Below are positions 22,986 to 32,216 of a DNA stretch of 64,000 nucleotides, in pieces (within the stretch, counting starts at the first letter, position 1; every line of letters starts with the position of its first letter). The DNA lies in assembly GCA_904387375.1 (NCBI GenBank), contig CAJFLE010000002.1, positions 91,080 through 155,079 of the forward strand, given 5' to 3'. A model generated the notes under the pieces. That model saw only the letters and a list, made by a program, of their open reading frames with translations. It was not told where the DNA came from and ran no database searches. This DNA is from Candidatus Protoclostridium gallicola. Lineage in GTDB: Bacteria > Bacillota > Clostridia > Christensenellales > Pumilibacteraceae. The position numbers and the translations under genes are program-made.

Positions 22986-23935
22986 AGTTCCGCCAGCCGC
23001 CTGTGCATGTTCCTCACGAGCGGATTCATGATCAGCCCGACGAGCACGCCCGACTTTATATAGCAGTACACCTCGTTCCACAGCCCGTAGAAAGCGAGCT
23101 TCTGCGCGCAGTACCTGCTTTCGCCGTACTTTCTGCGGTAGGTTTCGGACAGACGGAAGCGCTTGCCCGTCAGGTTGTCGAACTGGAACAGATCGTATTC
23201 CCTGTCCGCGTACATGGAATTGAGCGGGTCGATGAACCCGGTCACGCGGTACGAACCGTCCACCATGATGTTGGCGACGTTGAGGTCGCCGTGCACGAGG
23301 CACGCCTCGGTCACCTTTTCGGAAAATATGATCGGATATTTGTCCCATGCGGCGCGCATGGCGAATATTATCTTGCCGGACAGCTGCCCCGCCGCGTGCA
23401 TTTCCTCCGCCTTGTCCAGCACGGCGCGCGCGAACGGGCCGTAATACCCGAGCCACGACGAGCAGCCGGGCGACATCGTGTCGCCGAACGTCGGGCTCGT
23501 GCACTTATGCACTTCGTGCAGCGCGTCCGTCACTTCGTCTGCAAACGCCTGACGGCGGGCGCGGCTCATGACCAGCATGCCGAGAGACATGAGCGCGTTT
23601 TTGCCCTCTATGCGCTCCATGCCGTAGCAGTCGACGGGTATGTCTCCGCCGGCGCGGCGCTCGAACAGCACCTCGGGCACTTTCACCGGGCAGTGCGCGC
23701 GCAGCAGACGGAGGTCGTGCGCCTCTTTTTCCATCATATCCCCGGCGCGCAGCAGCTTCACCACTATGCGCCGCCCGTCGGCGAGATCGGCGCGGTATGC
23801 GCGGCCGAACGACCCGCCGCCGAGATATACCGTATCCTTCACTCCGACGCCGAGCTGCGTTTCCGCCGCCCGCGCCGCATACGCCGCGCCCCGTTTCTTA
23901 TCCAGAGGCACGGGCACTATACGTTCGACTTTCAT
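22982..23935 (-). CDS. Aminoglycoside-phosphotransferase/fructosamine-kinase-like protein
   Basis: The 317-residue protein has a protein-kinase-like fold. It shows a glycine-rich loop (YLGGGSFGRAYRADL), a lysine strand (RRIVVKLL), the catalytic motif LVHGDLNVANIMV (residues about 222-234) and a DFG-like IDPLNSMYADREYDLFQF. Members phosphorylate small molecules such as aminoglycosides, fructosamines, choline or homoserine. The substrate cannot be deduced, and antibiotic resistance should not be assumed. GGAGGAAAACA precedes the ATG. It is co-transcribed with the downstream hydrolase. Confidence 0.82.
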   Translation of the reverse strand: MKVERIVPVPLDKKRGAAYAARAAETQLGVGVKDTVYLGGGSFGRAYRADLADGRRIVVKLLRAGDMMEKEAHDLRLLRAHCPVKVPEVLFERRAGGDIPVDCYGMERIEGKNALMSLGMLVMSRARRQAFADEVTDALHEVHKCTSPTFGDTMSPGCSSWLGYYGPFARAVLDKAEEMHAAGQLSGKIIFAMRAAWDKYPIIFSEKVTEACLVHGDLNVANIMVDGSYRVTGFIDPLNSMYADREYDLFQFDNLTGKRFRLSETYRRKYGESRYCAQKLAFYGLWNEVYCYIKSGVLVGLIMNPLVRNMHRRLAEL

Positions 23936-24033
23936 TGTTTTCCTCCGCGTTATGAGTTCCCGCTTATTATATCAGACCGGAGGTCGGAAAATCCATATCC
24001 GCGGAATACGTCTTTTTGTCCGCAGCGCACCTT

Positions 24034-24981
24034 TCACTCGAACATTTTCCGGTATGCGCGCGGCGTCATGCCGTAATGCGAGCAGAACCGCTTGTACAGC
24101 CCCGACGCGCCCGAATAGCCCGCCTCTTCCGCCACCGTGTCCACGGGCATATCCGTAGTCTCCAGCAGTTCGGCGGCGCGGCGCAGGCGATAAGCGGCGA
24201 GCGCTTCGGAAAAGCTCCTGCCCGTCTTTTCCTTCACCGTACGCGCGGCGTATCCCGCGCTGTATCCGACGCAGGAGGCGAAGCCGGTCAGCGAGGCGTC
24301 GCGCACGTGCGCGGCAAGGTACGCATTCAGCTTCTCCTCCGTTTCCCCGCCGCCCGCTCCCGGCCCGCGCATGAGCTCGATGAGCAGCAGGTTCAGCCAG
24401 CATGCCGTCGCCTCGGCCGCGCATTTCCCGCCCGACATGTGCTCGCCCAGCAGTTTGACGGCGAAATACTCCGCCTGCTCCCCCGCTTTCGGGAAGGCCG
24501 TAACCGTATCGCCGTCCGGGAAAAAGCCGGGAAACGCGGGCGCGGGGATGACGGCTTTGAGTATGACGTCGCCGGCGCAGCAGCGCATCAGGGCATGTAC
24601 GCTGCCCGGCCGCAGCAGGCACATCTGCCCCGCCGTCAGCGTCAGCGCGGAGCCGTCCGGAAAGGACTGCGTACAGCTGCCGCGCAGCACGCATATAAGC
24701 TCGTAGAAATCGTTGGCGTGCATATACGGCCGCTGCGACATGGTGTGCTTGCGGATGTCGAAGCGGTCGGCGCGGCGCACGGGAAGCACGGGAAAGCCGT
24801 CGGGAAGCCCGCGGGAGAGCACCGAACTTACGGTCACGCCCGCCTCGCGCGCGACGCGCAGCAGCTCGCCTGCGTTGGCGAACTCCTTTCTCACCGCCGC
24901 CTCGAACGCCTCTTCGCTGCCGCAGGTCGCGTCGTCCTGCGTTTCGTGAGCGCGCAGAATGTCGGAAAATCTTCTGTTCAT
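24034..24981 (-). CDS. AraC-family transcriptional regulator
   Basis: The 315-residue protein has an N-terminal cupin-like sensing domain (HANDFYELICVLRGSC, then LTLTAGQMCLLRPGSVHAL) and a C-terminal double helix-turn-helix (residues about 215-315, ending GYSGASGLYKRFCSHYGMTPRAYRK). Such proteins activate sugar or glycan genes. I prefer the ATG at 24981 over one at 25017: TATAAT ends six bases before it, and the earlier ATG would lie inside the -35 element. It sits just downstream of the GH3/lipoprotein operon and may control it. Confidence 0.87.
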   Translation of the reverse strand: MNRRFSDILRAHETQDDATCGSEEAFEAAVRKEFANAGELLRVAREAGVTVSSVLSRGLPDGFPVLPVRRADRFDIRKHTMSQRPYMHANDFYELICVLRGSCTQSFPDGSALTLTAGQMCLLRPGSVHALMRCCAGDVILKAVIPAPAFPGFFPDGDTVTAFPKAGEQAEYFAVKLLGEHMSGGKCAAEATACWLNLLLIELMRGPGAGGGETEEKLNAYLAAHVRDASLTGFASCVGYSAGYAARTVKEKTGRSFSEALAAYRLRRAAELLETTDMPVDTVAEEAGYSGASGLYKRFCSHYGMTPRAYRKMFE

Positions 24982-24987
24982 GTATAT

Positions 24988-25017
24988 ATTATAACAGAAA
25001 GGCGGCCGGTCATGCAA
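24988..25017 (-). promoter_or_regulatory. Leaderless promoter of the AraC regulator
   Basis: TTGCAT, an 18-base spacer and a perfect TATAAT end six bases before the ATG at 24981. The -35 element lies in the loop of the inverted repeat GGCCGGTC/GACCGGCC (about 25003-25029), which could be an operator, the end hairpin of the GH3 operon, or both. Confidence 0.65.
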
Positions 25018-25085
25018 GCGCAGACCGGCCGCCGATGGCTGTTCGTACGAGGCGCGAGGGGTTTTGCCCCGGACGGAACTATCTG

Positions 25086-28061
25086 TTACTTACTGCCGTC
25101 ATCGGCGGAAATTTTGGGCTTTTTCCCCTTTCCGAGTATCGACAGAATGAGCATGACGATCGCTCCCGCCATAAGCAGTCCGAGCAGAATGTCGATCGCC
25201 ACAAGCGCGTACTGCCACCATCCGAGCAGCAGGACGATCTTCGAGGACGACGTCAGTCCGTTCATGGCGCTGCTTCTCGAAAGCGCGTACAGCGTGCGGT
25301 GCGCGGAATCGCGCAGGCGCTGTTTCACCGTGGGCGAATCGAGATACTGCTCGAGATCGGCGTACGTTCCGGAAGTGAACTCCACGTCGTTGCCCGCCAT
25401 GAGGCCGTCGATATAGTTCATCGCGCCGACGGTGGACGAAGACCATGCGTCGGAGATGATGAATCCGTTGAAGCCCCATTCGCCGCGCAGCACTTCGGTG
25501 ATGAGATTGTAGCTGCCGCCCGTCCACGTCGTGCCTATGCGGTTATACGACGTCATCAGGGCAAGCGGATCGGAGGTGCGCACAGCGACCTCGAACGGAC
25601 GGAGGAACACCTCGCGCATTGCCTGCTCGTTGCACCATACGCCCACCGCATATCTGTTGAAATCCTGGTCGTTCAGCGCGAAATGTTTGAGCGTAAGCAG
25701 CGCGCCTTTGGCCTGGGCGCCCTCTATGCACGCTCCGGCAAGCATACCGTTGAGATATGCGTCCTCGCTGTAATACTCGCTGTTGCGGGCGGAGAACGCC
25801 GAACGGTGTATGTTGCATGCGGGAGCATACAGCACCTGGTAATTGGCGTGAAGCATGGTTTCGCCGAACATGTCGCCGACGGATTTGATGAGATCGGGGT
25901 CGAACGTAGCGCCCTGTACCGGCTCGCCGGGGAAGCAGAGCTGCTGCGTGGTGCCGTTGAGCACGTACTTTCTCAGACCCATGGGACCGTCGAAATCGTA
26001 CGTGGGAGGCGCGCCGACCGAAGGCACCGCCGTCGTGGACAGACTGCCCTTGACGTTGAGCATGACCTGCTCTTCGAGCGTCATCTGATCGAGAAGCGCA
26101 TCCCACAGCTCGTGTTCGAACGGGATTTCGCGCAGTTCGACCAGCTTTCTGCCGTTATTGGCGCCGTAGGTGAATTCGTAGTTTTCGGAGCCTTCATCCT
26201 CGACAGGCGTCTTGCATATTTCGAGGTCGTTTACCATTGCGTCGTTAAGGGAAAGCTGTACGGTGGAAGTGGGATAGCTGCCCGTCCAGTCCGAACGCGT
26301 CAGATATTTCACCGAATTGTCACCCTTGTTCGCGTAACGATTGACGTCGACGTCGTCGAAACGGTTTACTATTTCATTTTCGGTATCCGCGGACGTGGCA
26401 TAGATCTCGAAGTCGTCGGAAGCAACCGAAATCTCGCTCGCGAACGAAGCATTGCCAGCGGCGTCCATGCCGTCGGCCGTGGTCTTGCCCTTTTTGGCGA
26501 GAATATTATTGAGCGCGTCGTGCGCGTTCTCGCCGTAAGAGAGATAGTAATTGCCCTTTTCGAGGATGTACGTACCCTTGCCCTGCGCGTCGTACGTCCG
26601 GAACGATTCTTTCGGTACGCGCACGGTCACGGTTTCGGAAGCGCCGACGTCGAGTTTTCCCGTCTTGTCGAAGCCGACAAGCTCCACGGACGCTTTCTCT
26701 ATGCCGTTGGTTTTGTCGTACTCGGTAAACGGTTTCTGAAGGTAGAACTGCACGGATTTTTTGCCCGGCACGTCGCCCGTATTTTTGACGTCCACGCTGA
26801 GCACGTAATCGTCGCCGTCCTGGCTGCAGCGGAAATTGGCGGTTTCGAAATCGGTGTAACTCATCGTGTAGCCGAAGGGGAACGCCACTTCGCTGCCGTA
26901 CGACCACGTCGAGCCGTCAGCGGCTCCCGCACCGCCCGACGCGTTGCCCTCTTTCAGCACCGTATCCTCGTAACGCGTTTCGAAATAGCGGTAACCGGAG
27001 TATATGCCCTCCTGGTAGACGATGTAGCTGCCTTCCCTGTTGCCTGCGTTTATACGGCTCTTGAGCTTGGGATAGTTGTCGAGATTGCCGTACGTGTAAT
27101 CGCCGAAATTGGCCATAACCGGAGTGCGCAGATTGTCGTACAGGTACGTGTCCACCAGCGAGCCGGAAGGATTGGCGGTGCCGTTCAGGATATTGGCGAC
27201 CGCGGGCGTGGACTGACGTCCGGCGTTGCCCACCCATACGCAGGCGTCCACGTCGCCCTTGTACGGCATCAGGTTCTTCATCGAAAGCGCGTGATCGGAA
27301 GCGATCAGGACGATGACTTTGGAGAACGTACCGTTCTTCTTATACGATACGACGTTGTCGAGCATATCCTTTTCCTCGGCGGACAGATCGAGATAGGAGC
27401 CGTCCATACCGTCCGAACCGGACGTGGAAAGGTCGTCGTTTTCCCCGCCGTGTCTGCCGAGCACGACTATGGCCGCGTCGCCGTACGTCGAGAACGAATT
27501 CTTCACGTTGTCCGGATACACCGACCACGGAACTTCGTTTATGCGGCGGCTCTGCTGCCCTTTGTAGGACGAGCCGGCTCCGGTATCGTAGAACGCCCAC
27601 AGCGTACGGTTGACTTCGAAACCGGCGTCGGACATCGAGGTCCTCAGATCGGGAGAACCGGTTACATCGGTGCTTGCCGAACCGCCCGTGACATACGCCC
27701 AGTTTACGGCACGCTGTCCGAACAGGCTGACGGACGCGTCGCTTGCGAGAGGAAGGGCGTCGCCCTCGTTCCAGAGCAGCGTTGCTCCTTCCTCGGCAAC
27801 GGTGCGGCACACTTCGTTGGCAGCGTCCCAGAGCGCCGTGTAGTCGAACGAATCGCCGTCCATATAGTCGGACTTGAAGTAGCGCGAATCGATCGTGCTT
27901 TCGTCTACGTTGACGATCTCGAAAGTCTTGACTCCGAGAAAGCCGTTGATGGTGTTGCTGTAATGATTGGCGAACCACGTGCCTATCAGCATGCCGACGA
28001 ACAGCACGACGAACAGGAACGACAGCACGCTCCACAGTATTATCTTCGATTTCTTCTTCAT
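25086..28061 (-). CDS. GH3 beta-glucosidase, permuted domain order, two membrane segments
   Basis: The 991-residue enzyme has a membrane helix at residues about 6-29 and another at about 942-975. Between them lie, in order, the alpha/beta sandwich (about 60-330), a fibronectin-III-like domain (about 390-490) and the catalytic TIM barrel (about 600-930). The presumed nucleophile Asp is in GFIISDAWSSS near residue 871. In most GH3 enzymes the barrel is N-terminal; this reversed order is known in a minority from gut bacteria. GGGAG precedes the ATG. It is the third gene of an operon after two large carbohydrate-binding lipoproteins, suggesting surface glycan capture and hydrolysis. Confidence 0.9.
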   Translation of the reverse strand: MKKKSKIILWSVLSFLFVVLFVGMLIGTWFANHYSNTINGFLGVKTFEIVNVDESTIDSRYFKSDYMDGDSFDYTALWDAANEVCRTVAEEGATLLWNEGDALPLASDASVSLFGQRAVNWAYVTGGSASTDVTGSPDLRTSMSDAGFEVNRTLWAFYDTGAGSSYKGQQSRRINEVPWSVYPDNVKNSFSTYGDAAIVVLGRHGGENDDLSTSGSDGMDGSYLDLSAEEKDMLDNVVSYKKNGTFSKVIVLIASDHALSMKNLMPYKGDVDACVWVGNAGRQSTPAVANILNGTANPSGSLVDTYLYDNLRTPVMANFGDYTYGNLDNYPKLKSRINAGNREGSYIVYQEGIYSGYRYFETRYEDTVLKEGNASGGAGAADGSTWSYGSEVAFPFGYTMSYTDFETANFRCSQDGDDYVLSVDVKNTGDVPGKKSVQFYLQKPFTEYDKTNGIEKASVELVGFDKTGKLDVGASETVTVRVPKESFRTYDAQGKGTYILEKGNYYLSYGENAHDALNNILAKKGKTTADGMDAAGNASFASEISVASDDFEIYATSADTENEIVNRFDDVDVNRYANKGDNSVKYLTRSDWTGSYPTSTVQLSLNDAMVNDLEICKTPVEDEGSENYEFTYGANNGRKLVELREIPFEHELWDALLDQMTLEEQVMLNVKGSLSTTAVPSVGAPPTYDFDGPMGLRKYVLNGTTQQLCFPGEPVQGATFDPDLIKSVGDMFGETMLHANYQVLYAPACNIHRSAFSARNSEYYSEDAYLNGMLAGACIEGAQAKGALLTLKHFALNDQDFNRYAVGVWCNEQAMREVFLRPFEVAVRTSDPLALMTSYNRIGTTWTGGSYNLITEVLRGEWGFNGFIISDAWSSSTVGAMNYIDGLMAGNDVEFTSGTYADLEQYLDSPTVKQRLRDSAHRTLYALSRSSAMNGLTSSSKIVLLLGWWQYALVAIDILLGLLMAGAIVMLILSILGKGKKPKISADDGSK

Positions 28062-28081
28062 TTTATCTCCCTTTTACGTAG

Positions 28082-30871
28082 TTATGCGGCGGGCGCGACG
28101 TCAAAGCCGCTCAGCCACAGCGTGCCGCTTATGCCTTCGCCCACGCCGAAAGCTATGCGCCATATACAGAGATCCTTGGTTCCGTAAGTTTCGTCTTCGG
28201 GATAGAACGTCGCGGTGAACGTAACCTCGACTTTCTGCCACTCCTCGGTCAGATCGACTCTGGTGTAATCGGTTTCCGTGCACGTGGGGAAAGTATCCGT
28301 AGTGTACGTGGTATCGCACAGCTGCTTCTGGATGTTGCCGGTGAAGTCGGCGGAAGCCTTTGCCCAGTAAGTGAGCACGTACTTCCGGCCGTTTTCCAGA
28401 CCGTCCATGGCGATGTCGAAGACGTATTCGCCGTTCGACGACGAGGTGACGGACGGATCGAACGAAGCTCTTACCGAAGTTTCCTCGCCGTCCGCGACGA
28501 CGTCATCCACGACGGAGAACGGATTATGCGCCGGCTGGTTGTAATCGGTCTGATCGCTCAGTCCGTATGCCCAGTAGGACAGTCCCGCCTCCGCGATGCC
28601 GTAAGGAGCGATGTACGACACTGCCGTGCCGCCCGTCTCTTCGTATGCGGAAACGGAGATGTCGCTCACCCACAGCGTGCCGTCTATGCCCGTTTCGCCC
28701 GGCTCAAACGCTATGCGCCAGCTGCAGAGATTCTTTGCGGTATCCGGATAGGCCGTAAATTTCACGCTCACCTGCGTCCAGTCCGCGGTCACGGCGTCGG
28801 CGCCGGTCAGCACCGGATTCGCACAGGTGATGTAATTGTTTTCGGGATTTTCGGGCGTGGGATACGAAGACACGGCCGTGAAATTGTCGTTATTGAGCTG
28901 TTTTGCGATCGAGCCGGTAAAGCCGTCGCCCTTCACCCAGTAATTCAGCACGTAATCCTTGCCTGTTTCCAGATCGGCCATATTGATATGCAGCATGAAT
29001 GCCGCGCCCGAATCCGAAGTAATCGACGGATCGAAGTCAGCCTTGACGGAGTTCGCCGCTTCGCCGTGCGCGTTTTCGGCGTCAACCGAGAAGGGATTGT
29101 ACGTCATCTCGTCCCCGAAATTGTGCCAGTACGTCGTGCCTTCGCGGGATATCTCCCAAGGCGCGGCGAACGCGACGCTGTCGGTGGATATTCCGTGTCC
29201 GGGATCGGGCACGTCTTTCTGCACGACGAAATCGCTCAGATACAGCGTGCCGTCATAGCCCGTCGTACCCATATCGAACGCGATCTGCCATACGCAGAGA
29301 TCCTTGTCCTCGAAGCCGGAATCGTCGTAATGAGCGGCGGTGAAGTACACTTCCACCTTCTGCCATTCTTCGTTGACTTCTATCTGATTATAGGTGGCGT
29401 TGGCGCAGGTATGATGCTGGCCGTCGGTATAAGTTTCGCAGCACAGCTGCTTTTTCAGATTGCCGGTGAATCCGGGATCCGCCTTCGCCCAATAGGACAG
29501 GACGTAATCCTCGCCGTATTCGAGGTCTGCCATTGCCACGTCGATCACGTACGCGCCGTCCGGTCTGTCCGTCGTGGCGGTTATGTCCTTCCTGAACGTC
29601 GCCTTGATCGAGTTCTCCGCGCTGCCGTATTTGACGTCGGTTGTCACCGAGAAAGGATTGTACTCCTCGTCGGTAAGGCCGTAAGCCCAGTACGTCACGC
29701 CCTCTTTCGCAATCGTGTAGGAAGGCGCGAAGGTTATCGCGTCGGTGGAGATGTGATGCAGTCCGTCGGCGGGAGCATGCAGATTCTTGTAATACGCGGA
29801 GTCGTATACGGTGAAATCGCTGAGCCACAGTTTGCCGTCCCAGCCGTCCAGCCCGATGTCGCAGGCGACGCGGAACTGGCAGTAACCGTCGTTGACATAC
29901 GGATTGGCCTTGAACGATACGACGACCTCCGTCCATTCCGAGCCGTTGAGCACTTCGGAAGTGTACACAGGATCGTAAGCGAAATTACGGCAGGTCATGT
30001 CGCCGAAGTTGTCGTTGTTGAGCATCTTGTTCAGATTGCCGGTGAACTGTCCGTCGGTATGAGCATAGAACACGACGGTGTAATCGGTGCCCGCGACAAG
30101 ATCCGCAACGGGAATATTGACCGTCCACGCGCCGTCCGGCGACGACGCCGAAGGAGCGTTGGTGAAGTCGAGCAGCAGCGACGTTCCCGCTTCGCCGTGT
30201 TTCGTTTCGGTGTCTATGGACAGGATGTTCGGGTCACCGTCCGTTTTGAGGTTGTAATAATAGCAGTTGGCGTCGCCCATCACGCCGCCCGCCCAGGGAC
30301 CGTCGTAACGGAAGTTGGTGATATCCCACGATTTCGCGCCGAAGAACACGGAGCAGCGGTTGCAGTAGCCGTCGTGATCCTCGTCGGTATGCCCGAGCAC
30401 GGGTATGGACTCGGTGCGCGCGGACTCGCAGCCGTCGCGCAGGCAGAAGTAGCTGGTGACGCCTTCCTGGGTGCACGTAGGCTCGGTCGTGACGACGCCT
30501 TCCGTCGAATAGTCGTGTCCGATGGCATCGACGTCTTCGGTGACGGTGGCGCCGCATACGGTGCAGGTAAACGTGCGCACGCCCGTATCCTCGCACTTCG
30601 GATCGGTGGTGACTTCTCCCTCGCCGTAGGAGTGTCCGGTTGCGTATATGCGCTCTTCCTTAATCTCGCCGCATTCGGTGCATCTATATTCCTTTACGCC
30701 GTTCTTGACGCAGGTCGGTTCGGTCTTCACCGTACCCGCATCCCACGTATGGGTATGCGTTTCGTCCTCGGGCGGAGTTTCCGTTTCTCCGCAGGCCGTG
30801 AACGCCACCGAGAAGAACGCCAGCGCGACAACGGCGATGATAACAAAAAGTTTTCTGTATATTTTTTTCAT
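28082..30871 (-). CDS. Surface lipoprotein with cysteine repeats and four carbohydrate-binding-like modules
   Basis: The 929-residue protein has a lipoprotein signal peptide (SVAFTACGE, lipid Cys at 27). Next come three or four short repeats of the type C-x-x-CG ... GH (residues about 38-180), known from clostridial surface proteins. These are followed by four tandem modules of about 150-180 residues, each ending in a DGTLWLSDF-like strand, that look like jelly-roll carbohydrate-binding modules. No catalytic domain is visible. It should bind glycans at the cell surface and feed the co-transcribed GH3. GGAGG precedes the ATG. Confidence 0.8.
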   Translation of the reverse strand: MKKIYRKLFVIIAVVALAFFSVAFTACGETETPPEDETHTHTWDAGTVKTEPTCVKNGVKEYRCTECGEIKEERIYATGHSYGEGEVTTDPKCEDTGVRTFTCTVCGATVTEDVDAIGHDYSTEGVVTTEPTCTQEGVTSYFCLRDGCESARTESIPVLGHTDEDHDGYCNRCSVFFGAKSWDITNFRYDGPWAGGVMGDANCYYYNLKTDGDPNILSIDTETKHGEAGTSLLLDFTNAPSASSPDGAWTVNIPVADLVAGTDYTVVFYAHTDGQFTGNLNKMLNNDNFGDMTCRNFAYDPVYTSEVLNGSEWTEVVVSFKANPYVNDGYCQFRVACDIGLDGWDGKLWLSDFTVYDSAYYKNLHAPADGLHHISTDAITFAPSYTIAKEGVTYWAYGLTDEEYNPFSVTTDVKYGSAENSIKATFRKDITATTDRPDGAYVIDVAMADLEYGEDYVLSYWAKADPGFTGNLKKQLCCETYTDGQHHTCANATYNQIEVNEEWQKVEVYFTAAHYDDSGFEDKDLCVWQIAFDMGTTGYDGTLYLSDFVVQKDVPDPGHGISTDSVAFAAPWEISREGTTYWHNFGDEMTYNPFSVDAENAHGEAANSVKADFDPSITSDSGAAFMLHINMADLETGKDYVLNYWVKGDGFTGSIAKQLNNDNFTAVSSYPTPENPENNYITCANPVLTGADAVTADWTQVSVKFTAYPDTAKNLCSWRIAFEPGETGIDGTLWVSDISVSAYEETGGTAVSYIAPYGIAEAGLSYWAYGLSDQTDYNQPAHNPFSVVDDVVADGEETSVRASFDPSVTSSSNGEYVFDIAMDGLENGRKYVLTYWAKASADFTGNIQKQLCDTTYTTDTFPTCTETDYTRVDLTEEWQKVEVTFTATFYPEDETYGTKDLCIWRIAFGVGEGISGTLWLSGFDVAPAA

Positions 30872-30881
30872 ATAGGCCTCC

Positions 30882-32216
30882 TCAGTCGGACCACTTGAGC
30901 ACGGCCGACGTATCGAAAGCTATGTAATCGACATACATATCGTTGCCGTATGAAGTTGCGGTTTCCTGTCCGCCGGGCAGGAAATGCATGTTGATGACAT
31001 TGTCCCCCTGCTTGAGAGTAAACTCGCAGACTTCGTATCTCGTCCACTGCGTCCATCTGAATACCTCTCCCGGAGGATTCTCGAAGGACGTATCCTCTTC
31101 GGGAATTATCTGCACGCCGTTGACGGTCGTTCTCCATGCGGTTTTGAACGTACCGCCGGGGATCGCCGTACGGCGGCCGCAGCAGTAGATCATCGTCACG
31201 GTGACTTCCTTGTGCGACCAGATGCGGAATTCCATATACGCCTCGCCGCCGCCTCCGTTGGGATAGAAGCCGCCGAGATAGTAGCCGCCGCTCGTAGGCA
31301 CGCCGTTGGCGCCTATGGGTTCGGGCGCGGGCGCGAGAGCGCTGAAATAGTCGCAGCTTTCCGCTTCGAAGCGATATTCCTTCTGGTCGGTATACAGCTC
31401 GTATTTATCGTCCGCATAAGTATACGCTTCGTGAGCGTCCATCGTCGTGACGCCGTACGCCGCGGTGGTAATGCCGTCGAGCACTCCGACCGCCGGCGAG
31501 TTGGACAGCAGTCCGCCGCACGCCTTTGCGCCCGTCAGCGAAGACGCTATGGCTGCGCTGCGGACATAAAGGAACGTCAGGCTGTTGTTCGCAAACGCCG
31601 CGTCGCCTATGGACGTGACGCTTTCTCCGACGACGAACGTATCTATTCCCGAGCAGTTGTAGAAAGCTCCGTACGGTATCGTCTCACCCGTGAACGTGAC
31701 TTTTTTCAGTGCGGACGGAATATAATACACGTCGTAATCCTCGGCATTGGGTCCGAAGTACTGCGTCGTCTCCACCGATCCGGCGAAGCTCGTCTGTCCG
31801 AACATATAGCCCAGCGACGAACGGGTCGCCGACGCGTCCTTGCCTGCGCCGGTATACGCTATGGTAAGGTCGGCCAGGCTGCGGCAGCCGGAAAAAATAC
31901 GTTTTCCCAACGTGACCGCGCTTTCGGGAAGTACGGCTTTGGTCAGCGACGCGCAGTTTGCGAAAGCCTCGTCCGCAATCGCGGTGACGGCTATGCCGCC
32001 GAAAGATTCGGGCACGACGATTTCCGTAACGTTTTTGTCTTTTACTCCCGTAACCGTATATGTGTTGTCTTTCAGTTCGAGAGTAAGATAATCGTGCTCG
32101 TTCGGATTACTGCCCTCGGTCTCTCCGCAGGCAGAAAACGCGACGCATACCGTCATGCATATAAGCACGCACAGCAGAGCGGCAACGATCATCGAGATTT
32201 TCTTTCTGATTTTCAT
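30882..32216 (-). CDS. Surface lipoprotein with BspA-type leucine-rich repeats and a C-terminal CBM
   Basis: The 444-residue protein has a lipobox (VAFSACGE, Cys at 30). Leucine-rich repeats of the LRR_5/BspA type follow (residues about 60-250, units such as IADEAFANCASLTKAVLPE), and then a C-terminal domain beginning YRFEAESCDY that resembles CBM6/CBM35 modules. It is probably a glycan or host-surface adhesin. It is the first gene of the operon with the CBM-repeat lipoprotein and GH3. AAGGAG precedes the ATG at 32216. Confidence 0.82.
   Translation of the reverse strand: MKIRKKISMIVAALLCVLICMTVCVAFSACGETEGSNPNEHDYLTLELKDNTYTVTGVKDKNVTEIVVPESFGGIAVTAIADEAFANCASLTKAVLPESAVTLGKRIFSGCRSLADLTIAYTGAGKDASATRSSLGYMFGQTSFAGSVETTQYFGPNAEDYDVYYIPSALKKVTFTGETIPYGAFYNCSGIDTFVVGESVTSIGDAAFANNSLTFLYVRSAAIASSLTGAKACGGLLSNSPAVGVLDGITTAAYGVTTMDAHEAYTYADDKYELYTDQKEYRFEAESCDYFSALAPAPEPIGANGVPTSGGYYLGGFYPNGGGGEAYMEFRIWSHKEVTVTMIYCCGRRTAIPGGTFKTAWRTTVNGVQIIPEEDTSFENPPGEVFRWTQWTRYEVCEFTLKQGDNVINMHFLPGGQETATSYGNDMYVDYIAFDTSAVLKWSD

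Noticed and set aside
22982..23935. An aminoglycoside resistance gene.
   Set aside because: Only the general kinase fold is supported; the sequence looks closer to fructosamine-kinase-like proteins and has no mobile context.
25035..28187. A 1050-codon open frame on the plus strand opposite the GH3 gene.
   Set aside because: It is the mirror of a well-supported GH3 frame in GC-rich DNA; its product is Arg/Val/His-rich without any domain, and it has no ribosome binding site.
28526..30898. A 790-codon plus-strand frame opposite the CBM lipoprotein.
   Set aside because: Same cause: an antisense frame kept open by codon bias, with no motif.
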